From contig DATNIT010000166.1 in the NCBI GenBank assembly GCA_035604335.1, forward strand, positions 1-64,000: a DNA stretch of 64,000 bases, read 5' to 3'. Positions 54,485 through 64,000 of this stretch are shown piece by piece (within the stretch, counting starts at the first letter, position 1; the number at the start of each line of letters is the position of its first letter). Both the position numbers and the translations under genes were made by a program. The notes beneath the pieces were generated by a model. The model worked only from the letters and a program-made list of their open reading frames with translations. It was not told the DNA's origin and did not search any database. The stretch comes from DASZHJ01 sp035604335. Lineage in GTDB: Bacteria > Pseudomonadota > Alphaproteobacteria > ATCC43930 > CGMCC-115725.

Positions 54485-55321
54485 TCAGCCCGCCAGTTTG
54501 GTGCTGATCTCCCACAGCCGCAGCGCCGCTCGACCGTCCTGCGCCGCGGCGGATGGCGTGGCGGGACGCGAGCGCACGAAGTACCCGCCGCTGGTTCCGG
54601 CGAGCGCCGGGTCGCTCGCGAGATGGACGATGGTCTCGGCGCCACGCTCCTCGCTGATCGCGGTCAACCGTTTCGCGAGGCTCAACCCCCAGCGGAACGC
54701 ACCGTGATTGTTGTCACCGAAGCGGCTAGCGACGAAGCCAGGATGCAGGCAGTTCGCGGTCACGCCGGTGCCCGCGAGCCGGCGCGCCAGCTCGCGCGTG
54801 AACAAGATATTCGCGAGCTTCGACCGGCGATAGGCGGTCCAGCCGCTGTAGCCGCGCTCGAGGTTGAGATCGTCGAAGTCGAGCGTCGCCCCCTCGTGGG
54901 CACGCGAAGCGACGCTGACTACGCGCGCGGGCGCCGATGCCGTGAGGCGATCGCGCAAGAGCTGTGTCAGAAGGAAGTACGCCATGTGGTTGAGCGCGAA
55001 GGTGCGCTCGAGCCCGTCCTCGGTGACGTCACGCCGCTGGAAAAGCGCTCCCGCGTTGTTGACGAGCACATCGATGCGGGGATAGACGGCCAGCAGCTCC
55101 GCGCCGAGCCGGCGCACTTCGGCCAGGTTGAGAAGATTCGCGTAGTGCAGGGTTGCGCGAACGCCGGGAGCCGCGGCGCGCACTCTCGTGAGTGCCGCCT
55201 CGCCGCGGACGCGATCCCGGCCGATCAGTACGAGGCTCGCGCCGCGAGCCGCGAGCGCCTCAGCGGCCGCGAGGCCGATACCCGAGGTCGCCCCCGTGAT
55301 GACGCAGGTCTTCGCGTGCAT
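54485..55321 (-). CDS. Short-chain dehydrogenase (retinol-dehydrogenase-like)
   Basis: A 278-residue SDR with the cofactor motif TGATSGIGLAAAEALAARGA, NNAG (VLVNNAGALF), the catalytic Ser (VSVASRAHEG) and the YRRSKLANILFTREL pair. The sequence after it (GVTANCLHPGFVASRF) matches the group that includes plant and bacterial retinol dehydrogenase-like enzymes. The ATG at 55321 gives the normal start before the nucleotide motif; an upstream in-frame ATG adds six residues. It stands 78 bases upstream of the Gly-zipper lipoprotein gene. The substrate is unknown. Confidence 0.87.
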   Translation of the reverse strand: MHAKTCVITGATSGIGLAAAEALAARGASLVLIGRDRVRGEAALTRVRAAAPGVRATLHYANLLNLAEVRRLGAELLAVYPRIDVLVNNAGALFQRRDVTEDGLERTFALNHMAYFLLTQLLRDRLTASAPARVVSVASRAHEGATLDFDDLNLERGYSGWTAYRRSKLANILFTRELARRLAGTGVTANCLHPGFVASRFGDNNHGAFRWGLSLAKRLTAISEERGAETIVHLASDPALAGTSGGYFVRSRPATPSAAAQDGRAALRLWEISTKLAG

Positions 55322-55399
55322 GGGCGGGATCAAAGACAAAGCGCGCCGCAGCCACCCGGCCGCGGCGCGCTCGTGAGTGCGCGGCTGAGAAGCGTCCGC

Positions 55400-55873
55400 T
55401 CAGCCCGGCGCGCGCGTCTGGATTTGCTGCCAGACCGCCGCGGTCGGCTGGCCGTCGACCGGCAGGCTGTTGTCCTGCTGGAAGCGCCGGATCGCCGCCT
55501 CGGTCTGGGGGCCGAAGCGCCCGTCCGCCGGCCCGGGGTCATAGCCCAGCCGCTGGAGGCCCGCTTGGATATTGCGCACGGTCCCCTCGTCGTAGGCAGA
55601 TGCCGGCTGGCTCCCGCCCGCCGAGCCGCGCCACACCGGCTTGCCGAGATTGACCTGACTCGAATCCGTCACCGCGCCCGCGGTCGCGCCGACCGCACCG
55701 CCGATCAGGGCACCCGCGCCCGGCCCGATGCCAGTCACCGCGCCGATTATGGCCCCACTCGCCGCGCCGATGCCGGCGCCGCTCAATGCGCGATCCTCGG
55801 TCGTGTCGCCGCACGCGGCCAGCAGCAACGGCAGGCCAAGCGCGACGATCCCGAAACCCAATTTGCGATACAT
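55400..55873 (-). CDS. Gly-zipper lipoprotein with peptidoglycan-binding domain
   Basis: A 157-residue envelope protein. A lipoprotein signal peptide ends at a lipobox-like LLAAC (Cys21). A Gly/Ala-rich zipper (GAGIGAASGAIIGAVTGIG, GALIGGAVGATAGAVT) forms a membrane-spanning or oligomerising helix pair. The C-terminal half (about 95-155) is a PG_binding_1 domain (NIQAGLQRLGYDPGPADGRF, TEAAIRRFQQDN). It probably links the outer membrane to peptidoglycan. The ATG at 55873 gives a complete lipoprotein. A frame running further upstream is not protein-like. Confidence 0.82.
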   Translation of the reverse strand: MYRKLGFGIVALGLPLLLAACGDTTEDRALSGAGIGAASGAIIGAVTGIGPGAGALIGGAVGATAGAVTDSSQVNLGKPVWRGSAGGSQPASAYDEGTVRNIQAGLQRLGYDPGPADGRFGPQTEAAIRRFQQDNSLPVDGQPTAAVWQQIQTRAPG

Positions 55874-55947
55874 CTCCGCCCTCCACCATGCGATACGCGG
55901 AGGCATCCTACACGAAAATCCGCGTCGAAGCAGCGGCGCTTGCGCGC

Positions 55948-56574
55948 CTATGTCCTGGTGAGCCGGCGGACGAATTCCATCCAGTTGTCGCGCGGAGAGG
56001 CACAGGTGCCATCGGCGGCACCGTCCGAGGTGCTGCGGAGGCTCACACCGCCGAAGTTCCAGAGCTTGCGCCAACGCACAACATCCTCCAGCACTTGCTC
56101 GCGCACGCGCCGCTCGATCCGGCGGTGCAAGAAGGCCTTCCCCAACGTGAGGTAGAGCAGCACGCTCGCGATCGCCGCGCCGACTCCGACCTTCCAGCCG
56201 AGCCACCACCAGAGCCCACAGGTTACGAGCAGCAAGGGGTAGACCCATTGATTGCCCCAGGCCTCGAAGGAGACGGGGCTGTCGATGTGCATGAGGCGCT
56301 TGTGGTCGAGGTCGATCGCGACCCGCCCGTCGGCGCAGAGCTGGCGCAGCCGGGCGAACAGTTCATCCGCGGTCTCGGCGGCCTCCGGAGGGATCGCGAC
56401 TTGGGGCACGGGCGGCCGAGCCGGATTTTGCGACGGCGCCGACACCGCGGGAGCCGTCACGTTGGACACGGCGGGCCGGATCGCCGCCGCGGCGGATTGA
56501 CCGCTCTCGCCGCCAGGACGACCGGCCGATGCCGGTTGAGGCTTATCCGAGGGACTGCCGACAATGATGGGCAT
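55948..56574 (-). CDS. Uncharacterised membrane protein with two helices
   Basis: A 208-residue protein of unknown family. The first 65 residues are Pro/Ala/Ser-rich and probably disordered. A short folded segment (ADELFARLRQLCADGRVAID) follows, then two membrane helices (about 110-126 and 128-147: WVYPLLLVTCGLWWWLGW; VGVGAAIASVLLYLTLG), then a basic tail (HRRIERRVREQ). The tail is probably cytoplasmic. It lies 74 bases upstream of the Gly-zipper lipoprotein on the same strand, suggesting an envelope role, which is only inference. Confidence 0.7.
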   Translation of the reverse strand: MPIIVGSPSDKPQPASAGRPGGESGQSAAAAIRPAVSNVTAPAVSAPSQNPARPPVPQVAIPPEAAETADELFARLRQLCADGRVAIDLDHKRLMHIDSPVSFEAWGNQWVYPLLLVTCGLWWWLGWKVGVGAAIASVLLYLTLGKAFLHRRIERRVREQVLEDVVRWRKLWNFGGVSLRSTSDGAADGTCASPRDNWMEFVRRLTRT

Positions 56575-56732
56575 GGCTCACAAGGTCGAAGCTGGGCGGG
56601 TGCCTATAGCATATTTGAGCCACGGCGCCAGCCCTTCACGGCAGGTGGCGCCCCTCGGGTCTGCGCGAGGAGCGGTCTCGAAAATCGCGTAAGCTGGCCA
56701 CCTCGCATTTCCCAGCCCCGGAGGCAACCATC

Positions 56733-56897
56733 ATGGCATCGATCTATTATCGCACCAGCGTGGGCTACGGCCTCACCTTCGGCAACGCGCTCGCCATCGC
56801 GATCTCATGGTCGCAGGATCACAGCGTGCTCTGGGCCATCATCGACGGCTTCCTGGGCTGGCTCTATGTTCTCTTCTACCTGCTCTTCCGCGCCTGA
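56733..56897 (+). CDS. 54-residue conserved-looking membrane protein
   Basis: A short gene of 54 codons preceded by GGAGG at good spacing. The product begins with IYYRTSVGYGLTFGNA, continues ALAIAISWSQDHSVLWAII, and ends in an aromatic-rich hydrophobic helix (GWLYVLFYLLFRA). I recall small bacterial proteins of this pattern (YYRTS-GYGLTFGNA) annotated only as hypothetical, so it is probably real and conserved. It is 21 bases upstream of the alpha/beta hydrolase on the same strand and may be in the same operon. Function unknown. Confidence 0.65.
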   Translation: MASIYYRTSVGYGLTFGNALAIAISWSQDHSVLWAIIDGFLGWLYVLFYLLFRA

Positions 56898-56918
56898 CCT
56901 CTTGAAGGAGCCGAACCC

Positions 56919-57716
56919 ATGCTGATCCCGCTGAAAGGACGCCGCATCTATTACGACCTGACCGGCCCCGAGACCGGGCCCGTCGTGTGCTTCACCCATT
57001 CGCTCGCATCGGACAGCGGCATGTGGGCGGAGCAGCTCCCGCCGCTCCTGGCCGCGGGGTTCCGGGTACTGCGTCTCGACATGCGCGGCCATGGCGGCAG
57101 CGACCTCGTTGCCGGTCCCTACACGATGAGCGCGCTCGCGGGCGACGTCGCGGCCGCTATCGACGCGCTGGGCCTCGACCGCGTGCATTTCGTCGGCCTC
57201 TCGATCGGCGGCATGATCGGTCAGGGCTTCGCCCTTGAGCACGGCGCCAAACTCAAGTCCCTCATGGTCTGCGACACGCTGCCGGGAACTCTGCCCGATG
57301 CCAAGGCCGCCTGGGCACCCCGCATCGAGGCGGTGACCAAGGCGAATTCCCTGGCGCCGCTCGCCGACGCGACCATGGAGCGGTGGTTCACCGGCGCCTT
57401 CAAGCCGCGCCATCCCAAGCGCTGGCAGCAGATCCGTGACACCGTGGCGGAGACTCCGCCGGCCGGATTTCTCGGCTGCGCCGCCGCCATCCTGGACTTC
57501 GACTGGGTCTCCAGGCTGCCCTCCCTCAAGGCGCCGACCCTAGTCGTATGCGGCGGCGAGGATCCCGGCACGCCGCCCGAGCAGAACCGGCGCATCGCGG
57601 GGCTCATTCCCGGCGCCCGCTACGAGGAGATCGCCGGCGCCCGTCATTTCCCGAACGTCGAGCGCGCCGAGGCGTTCAACGAGATCCTGCTGGGATGGCT
57701 CAAGGCGCGGCGCTGA
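56919..57716 (+). CDS. Alpha/beta hydrolase, 3-oxoadipate enol-lactonase-like
   Basis: A 265-residue alpha/beta-fold hydrolase. The nucleophile elbow is GLSIGGM (Ser near 90), the acid is in CGGEDPGTPPEQN, and the catalytic His is in IAGARHFPNVERAEAF. The opening and fold order match PcaD-type enol-lactonases of the beta-ketoadipate pathway, but no other pca genes are near. It ends 22 bases inside the flavin monooxygenase gene that follows, so the two are co-transcribed. An ester or lactone of an aromatic breakdown product is the likely substrate. Confidence 0.85.
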   Translation: MLIPLKGRRIYYDLTGPETGPVVCFTHSLASDSGMWAEQLPPLLAAGFRVLRLDMRGHGGSDLVAGPYTMSALAGDVAAAIDALGLDRVHFVGLSIGGMIGQGFALEHGAKLKSLMVCDTLPGTLPDAKAAWAPRIEAVTKANSLAPLADATMERWFTGAFKPRHPKRWQQIRDTVAETPPAGFLGCAAAILDFDWVSRLPSLKAPTLVVCGGEDPGTPPEQNRRIAGLIPGARYEEIAGARHFPNVERAEAFNEILLGWLKARR

Positions 57717-58957
57717 CGACATCGGCTGTCGAGCGCGGCGCGGGCGTGCTGTCCGCGCAGTGCGCGATCGCGGGCGGCGGTCCGGCCGGTATGATGCTGG
57801 GCTTGCTGCTCGCGCGCGCCGGGGTCGAGGTCGTGGTGCTCGAGAAGCACGCGGATTTCTTGCGGGATTTCCGCGGAGATACCGTGCACCCCTCGAGCCT
57901 GGAGATCATCCACGAGCTTGGATGGCTCGAGGAGTTTCTGCGGCTTCCGCATCAGGAGGCGCGCCAGCTCTCCGCGCAGATCGGCGAGCACGTCGTCGCG
58001 TTCGCGGATTTCACGCATCTGCCGACCCACTGCCGGTTCGTCGCCTTGATGCCGCAATGGGACTTCTTGAATTTCCTGGCCGAGAAGGGGGCGCACTACC
58101 CCGGCTTTAAGCTGGTGATGCGCGCGGAGGCGACCGAAATCGTCGAGGAAGCCGGACGCGTGGTGGGGCTCAAGGCAAGGACGCGGGACGGGCCGCTCGA
58201 GGTGCGGGCCGAGCTGGTCGTGGGCGCGGATGGTCGGGGCTCCGTCGTGCGCGAGCGCGCGAGGCTCGCCGTCCGGGAGCTCGGCGCGCCCATGGACGTC
58301 CTCTGGTTCCGCCTCTCCCGCTCGGCTCAAGACACTCTGGACGCCCTGGGCCGTTTCGATGCCGGGCGAATTTTGGTGTTGATCAATCGCGGCGACTATT
58401 GGCAATGCGGCTACGTGATCCCCAAAGGCTCGCTGGAGCAGATCCACGAGCAGGGATTGCCGGCCTTTCGCGCCGACGTGGCGCGTCTCGCGCCGCTGCT
58501 GCGAGACCGCGTGGGCGAGCTCGCCGATTGGGACGCCCTGAAGCTCCTGACGGTCCGCGTCGACCGCCTGGAGCAATGGTACCGGCCGGGCTTGCTGTGC
58601 ATCGGAGATGCCGCCCATGCGATGTCGTCGGTCGGCGGCGTCGGGATCAACCTCGCGATCCAGGATGCGGTCGCTGCCGCCAATATCCTCGCCCGGCCTT
58701 TGCGGGAAACGTGTCTTCGGGAGTCCGACCTGCGCGCGGTTCAGCGCCGGCGGGAGTTCCCGACCAGGGTCACGCAAACGATGCAGCTTCTGGTGCAGAA
58801 CCGCGTCGTCCGTCCCTTGCTCGGCCGATCCGGAGCGGTCTCGCCGCCCCTTGCGCTTCGGTTGTTCAATGCGATTCCACGGCTCCGGCGCATCCCCGCG
58901 CGACTGTTGGGCCTTGGCATCCGACCGGAGCATGTGCGCGCGCCGGCGCTTCCTTGA
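57695..58957 (+). CDS. FAD-dependent aromatic monooxygenase (class A flavin hydroxylase)
   Basis: A 420-residue flavoprotein. The FAD motif CAIAGGGPAGMMLGLLLARAG, the conserved RGDTVHPSS, the second motif VVGADGRGSVVRERA (DG motif) and the GDAAHAMSSVGGVGINLAIQDA (GD motif) are all present, as in 4-hydroxybenzoate hydroxylase, UbiH and kynurenine 3-monooxygenase relatives. The start at 57695 overlaps the hydrolase stop by 22 bases; later GTG codons are possible. It lies between the hydrolase and tryptophan 2,3-dioxygenase, so an aromatic-degrading operon is likely. The substrate is not evident. Confidence 0.87.
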   Translation: MAQGAALTTSAVERGAGVLSAQCAIAGGGPAGMMLGLLLARAGVEVVVLEKHADFLRDFRGDTVHPSSLEIIHELGWLEEFLRLPHQEARQLSAQIGEHVVAFADFTHLPTHCRFVALMPQWDFLNFLAEKGAHYPGFKLVMRAEATEIVEEAGRVVGLKARTRDGPLEVRAELVVGADGRGSVVRERARLAVRELGAPMDVLWFRLSRSAQDTLDALGRFDAGRILVLINRGDYWQCGYVIPKGSLEQIHEQGLPAFRADVARLAPLLRDRVGELADWDALKLLTVRVDRLEQWYRPGLLCIGDAAHAMSSVGGVGINLAIQDAVAAANILARPLRETCLRESDLRAVQRRREFPTRVTQTMQLLVQNRVVRPLLGRSGAVSPPLALRLFNAIPRLRRIPARLLGLGIRPEHVRAPALP

Positions 58958-59017
58958 GTCGCGCGTTGGCGTTCGGCCGTGTACCGTGAACTCTCGATCG
59001 CATCAGGAGCCTCCGCC

Positions 59018-59854
59018 ATGACCAGCGCTCGCGGGCCGGAGACCGAGGCGCCGCACACAGAGTTCGCGGGCGAGATGAGCTACGGCGACTATCTCCATCT
59101 CGACCGCCTGCTCGATGCTCAGCATCCGCTCTCCGGGAACCACAACGAGATGCTGTTCATCATTCAGCATCAGGCGACCGAGCTCTGGATGAAGCTGGCG
59201 CTCCACGAGCTGCGAGCCGCCCAAGCCCGCGTGCAGGCGGACGACCTCGACCCCGCCTTCAAGATGCTCGCGCGGGTGAGTCGGGTCATGGCGCAGCTCA
59301 TCCAGGCCTGGGACGTGCTCTCGACCCTGACTCCGAGCGAGTACACCGATTTTCGCGCTCATCTCGGACGCTCCTCGGGCTTCCAATCCTTTCAATACCG
59401 CTTGCTGGAGTTCAGGCTGGGCAACAAAGATCGCGCCCTTGCCGCTCCGCATCAGCATCGCCCAGCCATCTACGGAGAGCTCATCCGGACGTTGGAGCGG
59501 CCCAGTCTCTACGACGACGCGATCCTGCTCCTGCACCGCCGCGGGTTCGCGATCGACGAGGGCGCGCGCAATCGGGACTGGAGCCTCCCCTACCAACAGC
59601 AAGCCACGGCGGCGGCGGCGTGGACGGCCGTCTATCGGGACACGGGTCCGCATTGGGACCTTTACGAGCTCGCGGAGAAGCTGGTCGATCTCGAAGACTA
59701 TTTTCGCCAGTGGCGGTTCCGCCACGTGACCACGGTCGAGCGGATCATCGGGCTGAAGCCGGGCACCGGCGGCACCTCAGGTGTCGCATATCTACGCAAG
59801 CAATTGGAAATCGTGCTGTTTCCGGAGCTCTGGCAGCTCCGCACCGTGCTCTGA
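59018..59854 (+). CDS. kynA: Tryptophan 2,3-dioxygenase
   Basis: A 278-residue haem enzyme that opens the indole ring of L-tryptophan to N-formylkynurenine. Signatures are HNEMLFIIQHQATELWMKLA near residue 40 and, near the end, FRHVTTVERIIGLKPGTGGTSGVAYLRK, which contains the haem-ligand histidine (RHVTT). The ATG at 59018 is preceded by AGGAG; an in-frame start 39 bases earlier is unlike the family. No kynureninase or kynurenine formamidase is nearby, so the rest of the pathway lies elsewhere. It is 60 bases after the flavin monooxygenase on the same strand. Confidence 0.96.
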   Translation: MTSARGPETEAPHTEFAGEMSYGDYLHLDRLLDAQHPLSGNHNEMLFIIQHQATELWMKLALHELRAAQARVQADDLDPAFKMLARVSRVMAQLIQAWDVLSTLTPSEYTDFRAHLGRSSGFQSFQYRLLEFRLGNKDRALAAPHQHRPAIYGELIRTLERPSLYDDAILLLHRRGFAIDEGARNRDWSLPYQQQATAAAAWTAVYRDTGPHWDLYELAEKLVDLEDYFRQWRFRHVTTVERIIGLKPGTGGTSGVAYLRKQLEIVLFPELWQLRTVL

Positions 59855-60066
59855 CGGCAGGCTGTGGGACCGGCGCGACCAGTTGTCGCCCTGGTCCTTG
59901 CAGCGGCCCGATTGAAGCAGGCATAAGATGACACAGCGGTCGTATTGCCGCCCCTGGCGGATGGTTACGGAGTGTCCGGAAATTGGCACGCCTAGGGGCC
60001 TAGCAACGCCACAATTGCGTTTCTATTGTCACTTCCAAGTCCACCAACCGGATCAGCGAGGTCTCC

Positions 60067-60369
60067 ATGAACAAGGCAATGGCACAAGGGATCGGCGCCG
60101 CGGTGATTGCGGCGGGCCTGATGATCGCTCCAGTCTTTCTCGGTCCGACAAGCTTTACGGCGGCTCGAGCCGCCTGCGAACCCGGGGACAAGGTCGATGC
60201 GACCACCGCCGACCAGGCGAGGAAACGCGCGGAAGGCGCCGGGTACACCCAAGTCCACATGCTGAGGAAGGGCTGCGACAACGTCTGGCACGGTACCGGC
60301 TTGAAGAGCGGCGCCTCCGTGAACTTGGCGGTTCTGCCCAGCGGCGAGGTCGCGCCGGAAGGCGATTGA
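60067..60369 (+). CDS. Small secreted protein, unknown function
   Basis: A 100-residue protein with a clear Sec signal peptide (GIGAAVIAAGLMIAPVFLG, cleavage near ARAA). The mature part of about 65 residues has two cysteines (AACEPGD and KGCDNVW) that may form a disulfide, and the pattern AEGAGYTQVHMLRKGCDNVWHG resembles small PepSY-like or beta-propeller-free periplasmic proteins. The ATG is preceded by GAGG. It stands alone between kynA and the convergent ABC exporter. I do not recognise it. Confidence 0.6.
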   Translation: MNKAMAQGIGAAVIAAGLMIAPVFLGPTSFTAARAACEPGDKVDATTADQARKRAEGAGYTQVHMLRKGCDNVWHGTGLKSGASVNLAVLPSGEVAPEGD

Positions 60370-60400
60370 GCGGAGCGCGGTGCGCTCGGACTTTTCTCCG

Positions 60401-62272
<1,872 letters not shown>

Positions 62273-62358
62273 GATCCCGCTTCTTACAGCGTATCGCTGC
62301 GACTATGCCAGCATCACTGAAACGTCGCGCGATCGGCCAGCCGGCGATCGCCCTAGCG

Positions 62359-63468
62359 CTATGCTTCGGCCGGAACCGCCCTCGCGGAGCCGATCCAGGC
62401 GGAGCGTATCCACGCGTTCACCGGCGCCTCGTAGAGCCGGTACGTCACTTCCGCGAGGACAAGCGCGACCGCGGAGACGATCGCAAAGCCGGTCAGAACT
62501 CCCCTGCCCTCGAGCAGCCACGATGCCGCATAGAGTGCCGTGGCGTGCAAGAGATAGAGGCCATAGCTCAGCTGCCCGAACCGAGCCAGCGGCGTCCAGA
62601 CCCAATGCTTGAAGAAATCGCCGTACCGCGCTCCATGCAGAAACAGGCAGCCTCCCGCGATCAGGAGGCCGACGCCGCCCCGATAGAAGGCGAATGCCAG
62701 CGCGACGGCGCCGAGGGCGGCCGAGGCGGCGCTCACGGCTCGACCATGCGGCAGGCGCTCGCCGAAGACGGCGATGAGGACCCCGAGCGACAACGTGTCG
62801 AAGCAAACGAACGAGTTCGTGACCTTCGCGAAGAACCCGAGCCCCAGAAAATCCACCAGGATACGGACGGCGATGCCGAGCGCGATGACCGCAAGCAGGA
62901 CCTTGAGGAGCCGCGCCTTGGTGCCCGCCCAAATGAGCACCAGAGGAAACGCCAGGTAGAATTGCTCCTCGACCGCCAGCGACCACATCACGTCCCAATG
63001 CAGGCCCCAGAAGGTCCCGTGCGCGATCCGGTCCCAATTGAACGTGAACGTGAAGAGCGAGAGCCAGAAATCGGCCGTGAAGGCCGCGTGCGGGTCGCGA
63101 AAGCTGAAGCGGAAGATCGGCGAGTTCGCATCGCCCACGCTCAGCATCAGCGCGCCGAATGCAACGATCGCGAGAAACAGCGGCTGAATGCGGGCGATCC
63201 GGCGAATATAGAAATCGCGCGCCGAGAGCCGGAACAGGTCCGGCTCGCGCGTCATGGTCATGCGCGTGATCAGAAAGCCGGATAGCGTGAAGAACAGCGT
63301 GACGCCGTAGGTGCCGTGCCCGGCAATATGCACGAAAATTGCGCCCAGCGGCGATCGCTCCGGCGATGCCATCGCCGAGTTGACCCAATGATGCGCGACC
63401 ACCGACAGGATCGCTACGGCGCGCAAGAGGTCGATGCCGACATTCCGCTGGTTGTCGGCCGCGCTCAT
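62359..63468 (-). CDS. Acyltransferase-3 family membrane protein
   Basis: A 369-residue integral membrane acyltransferase with about ten helices that O-acetylates or acylates surface glycans. The first helix has IDLLRAVAILSVVAHHWVNS with the catalytic histidine, followed by GVTLFFTLSGFLITRM, WSLAVEEQFYLAFP and, later, FGQLSYGLYLLHAT. The ATG at 63468 overlaps the stop of the upstream GT87-type gene as ATGA, so they are translationally coupled. Longer in-frame extension upstream is shadow. Paired glycosyltransferase and acyltransferase suggest a lipopolysaccharide or exopolysaccharide. Confidence 0.87.
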   Translation of the reverse strand: MSAADNQRNVGIDLLRAVAILSVVAHHWVNSAMASPERSPLGAIFVHIAGHGTYGVTLFFTLSGFLITRMTMTREPDLFRLSARDFYIRRIARIQPLFLAIVAFGALMLSVGDANSPIFRFSFRDPHAAFTADFWLSLFTFTFNWDRIAHGTFWGLHWDVMWSLAVEEQFYLAFPLVLIWAGTKARLLKVLLAVIALGIAVRILVDFLGLGFFAKVTNSFVCFDTLSLGVLIAVFGERLPHGRAVSAASAALGAVALAFAFYRGGVGLLIAGGCLFLHGARYGDFFKHWVWTPLARFGQLSYGLYLLHATALYAASWLLEGRGVLTGFAIVSAVALVLAEVTYRLYEAPVNAWIRSAWIGSARAVPAEA

Positions 63469-64000
63469 GGATGGAGACGATCCACGCGCATGGCCGCGCT
63501 GTTCAGTCCAAAGGGCCTCGGCAGCGGCGTTCCCTGGACCATCATCAGGCCAACGAGAACCGAGACCAAAGGCAGCCACCAGAGATGATAATTGTGATGC
63601 GCCGCGGGCCCGCTGAGAATCGCCAGAATGGTCAGACCAGCCAGCAGCCCGCAGCGCGACGGCAGGCTCGGAGCCTTGCGCCACACGAAGAGGCACGCCG
63701 CCGCGAGGCTTGCGACGAAGACGGCTCTCGCCAGGCTCGGCGCGACCGCGGGCGCGTCAGCGAGCCAGCTCGTCGAGTCGGGCATGCGAACGGTGTTGAA
63801 GAGGACGATATTGTCGTAGAGATCCACCGGAGACATCGCGACGAACACGAGCGCGGGAACCAGCCCGACCATGACGCCGATCAGATAGGGGCATCGCCGT
63901 CCCGCGGGCGGCAGCGCGCACGGCAAGAGCAATACGCCCGGCAACAGCTTGGCAGAGATGGACAGGCCGACGAAGAACCCGGACAACGCCGGACGCCGTT
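63465..64000 (-). CDS. GT87/DUF2029-type membrane glycosyltransferase, 3' part (start outside window)
   Basis: The open frame runs from the window edge to 63465, giving about 178 C-terminal codons. Near the start it reads ALSGFFVGLSISAKLLPG, a pattern of the arabinofuranosyl/mannosyltransferase (GT87) family, then hydrophobic helices (LIGVMVGLVPALVFVAMSP; AVFVASLAAACLFVW; LLAGLTILAILSGP) and AHHNYHLWWLPLV. The 5' end lies past base 64000. The family transfers sugars from polyprenyl phosphates. It is coupled by ATGA to the acyltransferase gene. Confidence 0.75.
   Translation of the reverse strand, partial: RRPALSGFFVGLSISAKLLPGVLLLPCALPPAGRRCPYLIGVMVGLVPALVFVAMSPVDLYDNIVLFNTVRMPDSTSWLADAPAVAPSLARAVFVASLAAACLFVWRKAPSLPSRCGLLAGLTILAILSGPAAHHNYHLWWLPLVSVLVGLMMVQGTPLPRPFGLNSAAMRVDRLHP

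Noticed and set aside
54416..56155. 579-codon plus-strand frame
   Set aside because: Spans an SDR, a lipoprotein and a membrane protein gene on the other strand, all with clear motifs; no recognisable domain of its own.
59986..59999. Small dyad CTAGG-GG-CCTAG between kynA and the secreted protein
   Set aside because: Only five bases per arm, no T-run and no clear position relative to a promoter.

Overview
The window is high-GC, gene-dense DNA (64 kb, about 67 protein genes, one tRNA) from an alphaproteobacterium. This rests on gene content: dusB-ntrB-ntrC-ntrY-ntrX followed by hfq-hflX, a fused ispDF gene, the dacA-tmk-holB-metG-tatD-PhnP-like string, and a NadQ-type regulator next to nadA-nadC. 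The species cannot be named; a Rhodospirillales- or Rhizobiales-like soil or water organism fits. No insertion sequence, phage gene, CRISPR array or rRNA was seen. Stop/start overlaps (ATGA, GTGA, TGATG) are very common, so many neighbours are probably translationally coupled.

Layout. 1-5.2 kb: the C-terminal half of mfd, a FrnE/DsbA-like oxidoreductase, an acyl-CoA ligase and a D-2-hydroxyacid dehydrogenase. 5.2-10.7 kb: a sugar-acid module (beta-hydroxyacid dehydrogenase, KDG kinase, KDPG aldolase, SDR and an IlvD/Edd-family [2Fe-2S] dehydratase) that reads as a dehydratase, KDG, KDPG, pyruvate plus glyceraldehyde-3-phosphate route. 10.7-19.1 kb: peptidoglycan and envelope genes (two RlpA-type proteins, an MltB-type transglycosylase, a DacA-type carboxypeptidase, an HExxH protein of unknown role). 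These flank a tRNA-Ser(UGA), a 588-base gene-poor stretch and a compact crp-tmpA-tmpB operon that looks like an oxidative phosphonate route. Two CRP-type boxes sit upstream of that operon, between it and a 66-residue membrane protein.

19.1-24.1 kb: tmk, holB, metG, tatD and a PhnP-like hydrolase, tightly packed. 24.2-26.1 kb: GFA-family protein, cytochrome b561, mazG. 26.1-38.4 kb: a long minus-strand block running dusB, ntrB, ntrC, ntrY, ntrX, D-amino-acid aminotransferase, HAD phosphatase, hfq, hflX, an inositol-monophosphatase-family protein and a second beta-hydroxyacid dehydrogenase. It combines nitrogen and redox signalling with RNA-based regulation. 38.5-46.8 kb: SPW-repeat protein, CcsA/YpjD-like protein, ispDF, then a denitrification island (Crp/Fnr regulator, nnrS, DUF1858 protein, nirK with an FNR-type box), then cinA/pncC, nadC and nadA (no nadB). 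46.8-50.3 kb: two palindromes before nadA, a NadQ-like regulator, an orphan histidine kinase and an FMN-dependent hydroxyacid oxidase.

50.4-59.9 kb: accessory acyl-CoA and aromatic metabolism. It holds a two-subunit CoA-transferase-like pair, a CaiB/BaiF CoA-transferase, a hotdog thioesterase, a LigE-like glutathione transferase, an SDR, envelope proteins, a 54-residue membrane protein, an alpha/beta hydrolase, a flavin monooxygenase and tryptophan 2,3-dioxygenase. 60-64 kb: a small secreted protein, an ABC exporter, an acyltransferase-3 protein and the edge of a GT87-type glycosyltransferase, so a surface-polysaccharide locus may continue beyond the window.

All functions come from reading motifs and context. 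No database search was possible.
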